From: JBCCEV01 sp039030125
Lineage (GTDB): Bacteria > Pseudomonadota > Gammaproteobacteria > Ga0077536
Direction: 5' to 3'
Assembly (NCBI GenBank): GCA_039030125.1
Contig: JBCCEV010000194.1
Span: forward strand, 1-6,738
Length of the DNA: 6,738 nt
Shown: positions 1-5,486 of the stretch, in pieces
How positions within the stretch are numbered: position 1 is the stretch's first letter
Layout: the number at the start of each line of letters is the position of its first letter
Notes under the pieces: model-generated
The model's input: only the letters and a program-made list of their open reading frames with translations
Told to the model about the DNA's origin: nothing
Databases searched by the model: none
Position numbers and translations under genes: made by a program

Positions 1-510
1 GCCCCGGATCGCAGTGCTTGAGATCCTCTTACCGAATACCAGATAGGACGGCTGCTGCAAAATTTCAAACCCGTGGCGCTTCGCCAAATCGCGCAGTCCC
101 TCCGCGCCTCCACCCCGGCGTTTACCAAATCGAAAATCGTCACCAATGATCAGCGCGCGGATCCGAAGCTTCTCAACCAGCACTTTTTCGACAAACTGCT
201 CGGGCGTCATCGAGGACAACGCTTCATCGAATTTCAGCACCAGCAAGCGATCGACCCCTAAGGCCCGGAGATATTCTGCTTTCTCCCGCACTGAGCTCAA
301 ACGTGCCGGCGCCTTTTCGGGTTTGAAGAACTCCGCCGGCTGCGGCTCGAAAGTGATCACCAACGAGGGCAAACCCAGATCATCGGCCTTGCGCATGACC
401 CGGCGCACCATTTCTTTGTGGCCCAGATGCACGCCGTCGAAATTGCCAATCGTGGCAACACAACCCCGATGCCCGGGCCGTAAGTTGTAGATCCCGCGGA
501 TCAGTTCCAT
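1..510 (-). CDS. ribF: RibF, bifunctional riboflavin kinase / FAD synthetase (N-terminal 170 codons, cut by window edge)
   Basis: RibF phosphorylates riboflavin to FMN and then adenylylates FMN to FAD, in the cytoplasm. I translated the minus strand from the ATG at 510-508; the frame stays open to base 1. The visible part is the N-terminal nucleotidyltransferase (FAD synthetase) domain. It begins MELIRGIYNL and carries GNFDGVHLGH at residues 22-31 (the HxGH-type nucleotide-binding motif), TFEPQP at 53-58, GDDFRFGKRR at 123-132 and RISSTAIR at 162-169. Each matches a signature block of the family and the spacing resembles E. coli RibF. Family members are about 305-315 residues, so the rest, including the C-terminal riboflavin kinase domain, lies beyond the left edge. 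The gene lies 50 bp downstream of murJ on the same strand, a common neighbour. The ribosome-binding site is weak. No FMN riboswitch fits in the short gap. Identification is near certain. Confidence 0.96.
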   Translation of the reverse strand, partial: MELIRGIYNLRPGHRGCVATIGNFDGVHLGHKEMVRRVMRKADDLGLPSLVITFEPQPAEFFKPEKAPARLSSVREKAEYLRALGVDRLLVLKFDEALSSMTPEQFVEKVLVEKLRIRALIIGDDFRFGKRRGGGAEGLRDLAKRHGFEILQQPSYLVFGKRISSTAIRG

Positions 511-536
511 CGTTCTAGTCGCCGAATGAGCACGTA

Positions 537-542
537 ATTATA
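537..542 (-). promoter_or_regulatory. Candidate -10 box for ribF in the murJ-ribF gap
   Basis: The 50-bp gap between the murJ stop and the ribF start contains an exact TATAAT on the minus strand. It lies 26 bases from the ribF start codon, so a transcript would begin near 530 with a leader of about 20 nt. I found no good -35 hexamer 16-18 bp upstream: the bases there, at the end of murJ, match TTGACA poorly. It may be a weak or activator-dependent promoter giving ribF its own transcript, or a chance match. Read-through from murJ is the alternative. Confidence 0.3.
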
Positions 543-560
543 AGCCTCTGCGCCCAAACT

Positions 561-2105
561 TTAGCCACGCAACACCTGCAGCGGTTTCGCGCCGGTGATG
601 AAGATCCCGCCGATATAAACCACCGCGCCAAGGGCAACGGCCTGAAGTAGGCGCCAACCGCGCACATGCCATTCCCAACCGGTCCAGGCGTTCCAGGGTG
701 GCAAAAAGAACCATAGCACCACCGCCATTGCCGTCACGGACAACGCGATGCTGATCAAAAACCGCCGCCAACCCGCTTGCGGGGCGAATATCCTTGCCTC
801 AATCAAGGCGCGCAGCAGCAGCGCGGCGTTAATGTACGCCGCTATCGCCGTGGCCAACGCGAGTCCTGCGTGTTGCAACGGAAAAACCAGAATCAGGTTT
901 AAAACAATGTTGCTCACCATGGCGATCACCGCGATGCGAACCGGGGTGCGGGTATCTTGGCGCGCATAGAACCCTGGCGCGAGAACCTTGACCAACATAA
1001 ACGCGAGCAAGCCAAATGAGTAGGCGATCAGCGCGCGCGCCGCTTGGGTCACATCAACGCCTTCAAACGCCCCATATTGAAACAAGGTGGAAAGTGCGGG
1101 CCCGGCCAGAATCGCCAGGCCCACGGCAGACGGTAGCCCGATTAGAATGCACACCCGCAATCCCCAATCCAAGGTTTTCGAAAAAGCCTCGCTCGATTGG
1201 GCTGCATGTTCGCGCGACAAAGCCGGCAGGATCACGGTGCCGATCGCGACGCCAAAAACGCCAAGCGGAAATTCCATAAGGCGGTCGGCGTAATAGAGCC
1301 AGGAAATACTGCCGGTTTGCAGCATGGATGCGATGATTTGATCGATCATTAAATTGATCTGACCCACCGAGACGCCGAATACCGCGGGCCCCATGAGAGT
1401 CAGCACTTTTTTGACCCCCGGATGATCCGCGGCAAAACGCGGCCACCGCAGCAAGCCCAGGCGATAGACCGCGATAAGCTGAACGCTCAGTTGCAACACC
1501 CCACCGGCGAAGACGCCCCAAGCCAACGCCAAGACTTGGCGCTCCGGAAACTGTGGTGCAAGCCATAGCGCGGCCGCAATCAACGCAATGTTCAACAAGG
1601 CGGGGGTTAAGGCCGGAATGGCGAACCGCCCGTAGGTGTTGAGCACACTGGCGCAGAGCGCGGTTAAGGAAATAAACAGGAGATACGGAAAGGTGATCCG
1701 CAACATATCGCTCGCCAACGGAAATTTATCCGCGTCACCAATGAAACCTGGTGCAAAAACAGTGATGAAACCCGGCGCTGCCAACACACCGAAAATCGTC
1801 ACCACGAGGAGGGCCGCGCCAAGAACCCCGGATACCGCGCTCAGCAGGGGTAGCACCCCATTCGCGCCTTCCTTTTCCCGAGCCTCCGACAGTACCGGGA
1901 CGAAGGCCGTGGCAAATGCACCCTCGGCGAAAAGGCGCCGAAACAAGTTGGGGATTTTGAAGGCGACAAAAAATGCGTCGGTCGCAATCGTTGCGCCAAA
2001 GTAGCGGGCGATCACCACATCGCGAACAAACCCAAGAACGCGCGAAACCATCGTCATCTGACTGGTAATGGCCGCGTAACGCAGGAGTTTTTTAGTCAGT
2101 TGCAA
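561..2105 (-). CDS. murJ: MurJ, lipid II flippase (MviN family, MOP superfamily)
   Basis: MurJ is an inner-membrane protein of the MOP exporter superfamily that flips lipid II to the periplasmic face for peptidoglycan synthesis. The product is 514 residues from the TTG at 2105 (512 from the CTG two codons later); E. coli MurJ is 511. It is hydrophobic throughout, consistent with the 14 membrane helices of the family. Family hallmarks are SRVLGFVRD at about 21-29, ATDAFFVAFKIPNLFRR at 41-57, FAEGAF at 59-64, and YYADRLMEFP at 271-280. These hold the charged cavity residues known to matter in E. coli (equivalents of R18, R24, D39, R52 and R270). No in-frame ATG exists before residue 17, and an in-frame stop lies just upstream, so the start must be TTG or CTG. 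murJ reads towards ribF and is divergent from rpsT. Nothing suggests damage or transfer. Confidence 0.97.
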   Translation of the reverse strand: MQLTKKLLRYAAITSQMTMVSRVLGFVRDVVIARYFGATIATDAFFVAFKIPNLFRRLFAEGAFATAFVPVLSEAREKEGANGVLPLLSAVSGVLGAALLVVTIFGVLAAPGFITVFAPGFIGDADKFPLASDMLRITFPYLLFISLTALCASVLNTYGRFAIPALTPALLNIALIAAALWLAPQFPERQVLALAWGVFAGGVLQLSVQLIAVYRLGLLRWPRFAADHPGVKKVLTLMGPAVFGVSVGQINLMIDQIIASMLQTGSISWLYYADRLMEFPLGVFGVAIGTVILPALSREHAAQSSEAFSKTLDWGLRVCILIGLPSAVGLAILAGPALSTLFQYGAFEGVDVTQAARALIAYSFGLLAFMLVKVLAPGFYARQDTRTPVRIAVIAMVSNIVLNLILVFPLQHAGLALATAIAAYINAALLLRALIEARIFAPQAGWRRFLISIALSVTAMAVVLWFFLPPWNAWTGWEWHVRGWRLLQAVALGAVVYIGGIFITGAKPLQVLRG

Positions 2106-2110
2106 CCTCC
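2106..2110 (-). promoter_or_regulatory. Shine-Dalgarno of murJ that bears on its start codon
   Basis: A strong GGAGG is read on the minus strand directly in front of the TTG at 2105-2103. With zero spacing that TTG would be a poor initiation codon. The CTG at 2099-2097, codon 3 of the same frame, sits 6 nt after GGAGG, an ideal distance. The sequence therefore favours initiation at CTG, although CTG starts are rare and TTG cannot be ruled out. Confidence 0.6.
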
Positions 2111-2122
2111 GGAGTGGGTGAC

Positions 2123-2128
2123 ATTATA
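2123..2128 (-). promoter_or_regulatory. Candidate -10 box of the murJ promoter
   Basis: An exact TATAAT on the minus strand lies 17 bases upstream of the murJ TTG. A transcript would start near 2116 and place the GGAGG at once in a very short leader. The region where a -35 should lie (about 2145-2152) matches TTGACA poorly and overlaps the consensus -35 of rpsT on the opposite strand, so the two promoters probably compete. Confidence 0.45.
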
Positions 2129-2140
2129 GCGGGCGATCCG

Positions 2141-2169
2141 TTGACAAATGAGGGCTGGAACCGCATCAT
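2141..2169 (+). promoter_or_regulatory. Sigma70-type promoter of rpsT
   Basis: A perfect -35 hexamer TTGACA at 2141-2146 is followed, after a 17-bp spacer, by CATCAT at 2164-2169, which matches TATAAT at four of six positions. Transcription would begin near 2176, giving a leader of about 29 nt before the rpsT start. The good -35 and ideal spacing suit a highly expressed ribosomal protein gene. Confidence 0.7.
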
Positions 2170-2193
2170 TCGCGCCCTTTCCCGGAACCAGTC

Positions 2194-2197
2194 GGAG
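2194..2197 (+). promoter_or_regulatory. Shine-Dalgarno that fixes the TTG start of rpsT
   Basis: GGAG at 2194-2197 lies 7 nt before the TTG at 2205-2207, the right distance for initiation there. It is far downstream of the in-frame ATG at 2148, which lies in the promoter spacer before the predicted transcript start. This supports the TTG as the true start. Confidence 0.7.
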
Positions 2198-2204
2198 TCT
2201 CCTT

Positions 2205-2465
2205 TTGGCGAATTCATCTCAAGCGCGCAAACGGGCCCGCCAGTCTGAAAAGCGGCGCCAGCATAATGCGAGCCGCAAAACGCTCTTACGCACCCGCATC
2301 AAGCAAGTCGTAAGCGCTATCGAAGCAGGGGACAAAGCCACCGCCGAAGCAGCGTACAAGCGCGCCGTACCGGTTATCGACCGCATGGCGGAAGGTGAGT
2401 TGATTCACAAAAATAAGGCAGCTCGCCATAAGTCGCGGCTCAACGCGCGAATCCGCGCTATGTGA
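2205..2465 (+). CDS. rpsT: Small ribosomal subunit protein bS20
   Basis: S20 is a primary 16S rRNA-binding protein of the 30S subunit. The product is 86 residues (E. coli 87), very basic and probably helical. It begins MANSSQARKR and includes QSEKRRQHNASRKTLLRT, AIEAGDKATAEAAYK and the hallmark LIHKNKAARHKSRL near the C terminus. I chose the TTG at 2205 because MAN is the conserved S20 N terminus and a GGAG stands 7 nt upstream; an upstream in-frame ATG at 2148 would add 19 residues absent from the family. E. coli rpsT also uses UUG, and S20 there represses its own translation, so the same control is plausible here (inference). The gene is divergent from murJ and converges on proB across 36 bp. 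Confidence 0.97.
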   Translation: MANSSQARKRARQSEKRRQHNASRKTLLRTRIKQVVSAIEAGDKATAEAAYKRAVPVIDRMAEGELIHKNKAARHKSRLNARIRAM

Positions 2466-2484
2466 GCGCTGAGATACTGCCGGC

Positions 2485-2499
2485 CGACACCGCGTGTCG
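2485..2499. terminator. Small hairpin between convergent rpsT and proB, possible weak bidirectional terminator
   Basis: The 36-bp gap between the rpsT and proB stops holds a perfect inverted repeat: CGACAC at 2485-2490, a three-base loop, then GTGTCG at 2494-2499. The position is right for ending transcripts from both sides. Neither side has a real run of T, so it is not a classical intrinsic terminator. It may aid rho-dependent ending or 3' end protection, or be chance. Confidence 0.25.
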
Positions 2500-2501
2500 C
2501 T

Positions 2502-3641
2502 TCAAAGCAGGACCAAGTTATCGCGATGGATCACTTCGGGCTCCTGTTCGTAACCCAAAATTGACTCGATCTCGCTAGAGGTCGCACCGGCTATTTTCGC
2601 GCATTCCTCGCTCGAATAACTCGCGAGCCCGCGGGCGAACTCTTGGCCCTCGGCGCCAATTAAAGAAACGAGTTCGCCGCGTGCGAATTGGCCCTCGACA
2701 TTGGTGACACCGACCGGTAGGAGACTCGTACCCCGTTCGGTCAACGCACGACGCGCGCCCGCGTCAACTTCAATAGCACCACAGACCCGGATGGTCCCGG
2801 CAAGCCATTGCTTGCGGGAGGCGAGCTTTTCTTCATCGGAATAAAGCAAGGTCCCAACGTCTTCGCCCGCGGCCAGCGCACCGAGCACGTTAGCATCTTT
2901 ACCCGAAGCTATGATCGTCGCAGTCGCCGAGCGCGAAGCAAGCTTGGCAGCCGATAGTTTCGTCAACATGCCACCGCGGCCCCAGGCACCCCCTTCCCCT
3001 GCGATTGCGCTTAGCTGGTGATCATCAACATGGGCATGCGCGATACGAAGCGCGTTGGTGTCTTTGCGCGGATCAGCACTCATCAAACCCTCTTGATCGG
3101 TCAAGATCACCAACAGGTCGGCGTCGATGAGGTTACTAACCAGGCCCGCCAATGTGTCGTTGTCGCCAAGACTGATCTCCGCGGTGGCCACGGTGTCGTT
3201 CTCGTTTACGACAGGCACGGCCCCTAACTCAAGCAAGGTCCACAGCGTGCTGCGGGCATTAAGGTAGCGCGTGCGATCAGAAAGATCTTCGTGAGTGAGC
3301 AGTACCTGGGCCGCGCGCTTGCCGCGCTTCTCAAACGCGCGATCCCACGCACGTGCCAGCCCCGTTTGCCCCAATGCAGCGGCAGCTTGCAATTGATTGA
3401 GCGCATGCGGGCGTTCGCGCCACCCCAAGCGTGCCGCCCCATCCGCCACCGAACCCGAGGTCACCACGACAATGTCGCGAGCGTTTCCACCCAGCGCCAC
3501 AATTTGCTCAGCCCAGGCATCGATGGCCCCATCGTTCAGACCCAAACCATCATTGGTTGCCAGCGCGCTGCCAATCTTCACAACCCAGCGTCGCGAGGAG
3601 CCGAAACTCTTACGTAATCGGAGAGCTTGCGTGTGGTTCAT
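2502..3641 (-). CDS. proB: ProB, glutamate 5-kinase with C-terminal PUA domain
   Basis: ProB phosphorylates L-glutamate to gamma-glutamyl phosphate, the first and usually proline-inhibited step of proline synthesis, in the cytoplasm. The product is 379 residues (E. coli 367). The amino-acid kinase domain spans about residues 18-260. It has WVVKIGSAL at 19-27, VTSGSVADG at 60-68, LQAAAALGQ at 84-92, the substrate segment VVNENDTV at 144-151, LGDNDTL at 158-164, LTDQEGL at 180-186 and the GRGGMLTKL loop at 221-229. A PUA domain follows from about 276 to the end, with GTSLLPVGV and IAGATSSEIESILGYE. The ATG at 3641 is chosen because AGGAG lies 8 nt upstream and the family N terminus fits. It shares one base with the obg stop (TGATG), so translation is probably coupled. 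proA is not in the window. Confidence 0.97.
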   Translation of the reverse strand: MNHTQALRLRKSFGSSRRWVVKIGSALATNDGLGLNDGAIDAWAEQIVALGGNARDIVVVTSGSVADGAARLGWRERPHALNQLQAAAALGQTGLARAWDRAFEKRGKRAAQVLLTHEDLSDRTRYLNARSTLWTLLELGAVPVVNENDTVATAEISLGDNDTLAGLVSNLIDADLLVILTDQEGLMSADPRKDTNALRIAHAHVDDHQLSAIAGEGGAWGRGGMLTKLSAAKLASRSATATIIASGKDANVLGALAAGEDVGTLLYSDEEKLASRKQWLAGTIRVCGAIEVDAGARRALTERGTSLLPVGVTNVEGQFARGELVSLIGAEGQEFARGLASYSSEECAKIAGATSSEIESILGYEQEPEVIHRDNLVLL

Positions 3642-4654
3642 CAAAGACTCTCCTGCTCGATCCACTGCATCACCGCGGCGACAAGCTCGCGACAACCCTC
3701 GCCAGTTGCGCCCGAGATCCTAAACGCCGGCCCTTGCCAATCAAGTTCGCACAGATCGCGATGAAATTGCTCATCGTCATAATCAGGCGCGATATCAATC
3801 TTGTTCATCACCAACCATCGCGGCCGGCCGGCCAACTGGGGATTATGCTGAACCAGCTCCGCGGCGATTTGCCGCACTTCGCTGAGCGGGTCTCTGTGTT
3901 CGTCGAGGCGGGCGATATCAACAACATGCAATAACAATCGCGTACGCTCAATATGACGGAGAAACGTTAGCCCCAAACCCGCGCCCTGCGCGGCACCCTC
4001 AATAATCCCGGGAATATCAGCCATCACAAAACTCTGGTCGTCGCCGAGCGACACCACGCCGAGCGACGGATGGAGCGTGGTGAAGGGATATTCAGCGACC
4101 TTCGGGGTCGCCGCCGAGACCTGGCGGATAAGCGTGCTTTTGCCCGCGTTGGGCATACCGACCAGGCCAACATCAGCCAACAATTTCAGTTCGAGCCGCA
4201 ACTCGCGTTCATCGCCTTGCGAACCTGCGGTCGTTTTTCGTGGCGCGCGGTTCGTGCTGCTCTTAAAGCGCGCATTGCCAAGTCCATGGTAGCCGCCCTG
4301 AGCGACAAGCAGGCGCTGGTCCTCGGCCGCCATATCGCCAATGAACTCATCGGTTTGACAATCGTAGACCAGGGTGCCGAGCGGGACCCGAATTTCGATA
4401 TCCCCAGCGCTCTTGCCGATCCGATTGCGTCCCATGCCGGGTCTGCCGTTCTCAGCCCGAAACAAGCGCTTGAAGCGAAAATCCACCAAGGTGTTCAGGC
4501 CGGTATCGACGACCAGATAAACGCTGCCGCCATCGCCGCCATCGCCGCCGTCCGGGCCACCAAGCTCAACATACTTTTCGCGACGGAAACTCAAGCAACC
4601 GTCCCCGCCCTTGCCAGCGGCGACCGTAATCGTTGCTTCATCGACGAACTTCAT
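3641..4654 (-). CDS. obgE: Obg/CgtA GTPase, 50S ribosome assembly factor
   Basis: Obg is an essential GTPase that binds the 50S subunit and links ribosome assembly to stress and cell-cycle control. The product is 337 residues. The glycine-rich Obg fold occupies about 1-158, beginning MKFVDEA, with GCLSFRREK at 19-27 and GGPDGGDGGDGG at 32-43. The G domain follows: G1 GMPNAGKST at 166-174, switch I FTTL at 191-194, G3 DIPG at 213-216, G4 NKID at 284-287 and G5 SGATG at 314-318. The protein ends soon after the G domain at WIEQESL, lacking the acidic C-terminal tail of the 390-residue E. coli protein. The ATG at 4654 is set by the invariant MKFVDEA; the ribosome-binding site is poor. A strong terminator lies just upstream, and proB overlaps the stop by one base. 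Confidence 0.97.
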   Translation of the reverse strand: MKFVDEATITVAAGKGGDGCLSFRREKYVELGGPDGGDGGDGGSVYLVVDTGLNTLVDFRFKRLFRAENGRPGMGRNRIGKSAGDIEIRVPLGTLVYDCQTDEFIGDMAAEDQRLLVAQGGYHGLGNARFKSSTNRAPRKTTAGSQGDERELRLELKLLADVGLVGMPNAGKSTLIRQVSAATPKVAEYPFTTLHPSLGVVSLGDDQSFVMADIPGIIEGAAQGAGLGLTFLRHIERTRLLLHVVDIARLDEHRDPLSEVRQIAAELVQHNPQLAGRPRWLVMNKIDIAPDYDDEQFHRDLCELDWQGPAFRISGATGEGCRELVAAVMQWIEQESL

Positions 4655-4680
4655 GATCTTGCTGGCTTGATAGCAACTCC

Positions 4681-4711
4681 ACAAACAAAAAACCCCGTCG
4701 AAGACGGGGTT
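4681..4711 (-). terminator. Strong rho-independent terminator after rplU-rpmA
   Basis: Read on the minus strand, a perfect 9-bp stem (AACCCCGTC / GACGGGGTT, bases 4711-4703 and 4699-4691) encloses the three-base loop TTC. It is followed at once by the T-rich tract TTTTGTTTGT (4690-4681). This is a textbook intrinsic terminator for the rplU-rpmA transcript, 28 bp after the rpmA stop. It ends only 26 bp before the obg start codon, so it may also control how much transcription reaches obg and proB. Confidence 0.92.
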
Positions 4712-4738
4712 ATGAGTGGTTCGATACCGTTGGTGTTG

Positions 4739-4996
4739 TTATTCGGTAACTACACTCACAAATCTTCGACTTTTTGGCCCCTTGCGCGCGAATGCGACAC
4801 GGCCGTTGGCGGTTGCGAATAGCGTGTGGTCGCGGCCTATGCTCACGTTATTCCCGGGATGAAAATGCGTACCACGCTGGCGAATGATAATGCTGCCTGC
4901 GGATATTTCTTCGCCGCCGAAGCGCTTCACGCCCAGCCGTTTGGATTCTGAATCGCGGCCATTACGCGTGCTGCCGCCTGCTTTCTTGTGTGCCAT
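4739..4996 (-). CDS. rpmA: Large ribosomal subunit protein bL27
   Basis: bL27 is a 50S protein whose flexible N terminus reaches the peptidyl-transferase centre. The product is 85 residues, the same as in E. coli. It starts MAHKKAGGSTRNGRDSESKR and contains the family signature IIIRQRGTHFHPG at about 36-48, followed by VSIGRDHTLFA. There is no N-terminal extension of the kind cleaved by a protease in Firmicutes; the mature MAHKKAGGS end is encoded directly, as in proteobacteria. The ATG shares its A with the TAA stop of rplU (TAATG), so the two proteins are probably translated in a coupled, equimolar way. A purine-rich GGGAAGG just upstream within rplU can serve as the ribosome-binding site. 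Transcription most likely ends at the terminator 28 bp downstream. Confidence 0.98.
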   Translation of the reverse strand: MAHKKAGGSTRNGRDSESKRLGVKRFGGEEISAGSIIIRQRGTHFHPGNNVSIGRDHTLFATANGRVAFARKGPKSRRFVSVVTE

Positions 4997-5310
4997 TACG
5001 CCTTCCCAATGCTGGTGATTTGCACGCGCGTGTAATTCTGACGGTGGCCCATCTGCTTGCGATGATGCTTGCGCCGGCGAAATTTCACGATGCGGATCTT
5101 CTCTCCCCGGCCATGCTCGATGATCTTTGCCGCAACCTTGGCGCCTGCGACAGTAGGCGTACCTACTTCGACCTGATCACCATCGCTGAGCATTAGGACA
5201 TCGGTGAACTCCAAATCATCCCCAGCTTCGCCTTTTAACGTTTCGACGTTCAAGGTATCGCCTTCGGCGACGCGGTACTGTTTACCGCCGGTTTTAATGA
5301 CTGCCTGCAT
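4996..5310 (-). CDS. rplU: Large ribosomal subunit protein bL21
   Basis: bL21 is a 23S rRNA-binding protein of the 50S subunit. The product is 104 residues (E. coli 103). It begins MQAVIKTGGKQYRVAEGDTL, the conserved N-terminal beta-barrel start, and ends with the basic signature KFRRRKHHRKQMGHRQNYT (about 77-95) and RVQITSI. It is the first gene of the minus-strand unit rplU-rpmA, which may extend to obg-proB by read-through. The stop codon overlaps the rpmA start by one base. No clear Shine-Dalgarno precedes the ATG, a C-rich stretch lying there instead, which is odd for such a highly translated gene. A sigma70-like promoter lies about 40-65 bp upstream. Confidence 0.98.
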   Translation of the reverse strand: MQAVIKTGGKQYRVAEGDTLNVETLKGEAGDDLEFTDVLMLSDGDQVEVGTPTVAGAKVAAKIIEHGRGEKIRIVKFRRRKHHRKQMGHRQNYTRVQITSIGKA

Positions 5311-5346
5311 GGGGTTGGTGCCAGAGCTTGTGCGAGAAAGGCGCGA

Positions 5347-5376
5347 ATTCTAGCGGAAACTTAAAGTGGAAAACAA
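5347..5376 (-). promoter_or_regulatory. Probable sigma70 promoter of rplU-rpmA
   Basis: On the minus strand TTGTTT (5376-5371) is followed after an 18-bp AT-leaning spacer by TAGAAT (5352-5347), five of six to the -10 consensus. Transcription would begin near 5340, leaving a leader of about 30 nt. A second, weaker pair, TTACCA (5435-5430) and TATTAG (5412-5407) with a 17-bp spacer, lies further upstream on the same strand. I saw no convincing promoter for ispB on the plus strand of this 176-bp divergent region. Confidence 0.55.
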
Positions 5377-5486
5377 GGTCCTAAGCATCGAAATTGCTTG
5401 GCTTTTCTAATATCGAGCGCAATGAACAATGGTAATTTTTCAACGTCCTTGGCAAGATCTCGCCGCACCGCAGAAAACAACCTAAC

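Noticed and set aside
511..560. FMN riboswitch ahead of ribF
   Set aside because: The gap is 50 bp, too short for the aptamer, and none of its conserved bases were seen.
1063..1566. Minus-strand open frame of 167 codons within murJ in another frame
   Set aside because: Lies wholly inside murJ, which is intact and conserved in its own frame.
2148..2204. Upstream ATG as start of rpsT, adding 19 residues
   Set aside because: The ATG lies in the promoter spacer, upstream of the predicted transcript start, and the extension is absent from S20 proteins; the TTG at 2205 has a Shine-Dalgarno and the conserved MAN start.
3642..3695. Upstream TTG start for proB inside obg
   Set aside because: The ATG at 3641 has AGGAG at 8 nt and a family-like N terminus; the extension would be obg sequence in another frame.
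3431..3934. Plus-strand open frame of 167 codons opposite the proB/obg junction
   Set aside because: Antisense to two certain genes, low-complexity Pro/Arg-rich translation, no ribosome-binding site of note.
4520..4556. Repeated GCC/ATC triplets resembling a short tandem repeat
   Set aside because: They encode the conserved GGPDGGDGGDGG segment of Obg.
4655..4684. Upstream TTG start for obg
   Set aside because: It begins inside the terminator tail, and Obg proteins start at the invariant MKFVDEA encoded from 4654.
4070..4822. Long plus-strand open frame of 250 codons opposite obg and the rpmA end
   Set aside because: It runs antisense to the certain obg gene, crosses the terminator and matches no family I recognise. 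It is a frame shadow of a GC-rich gene.
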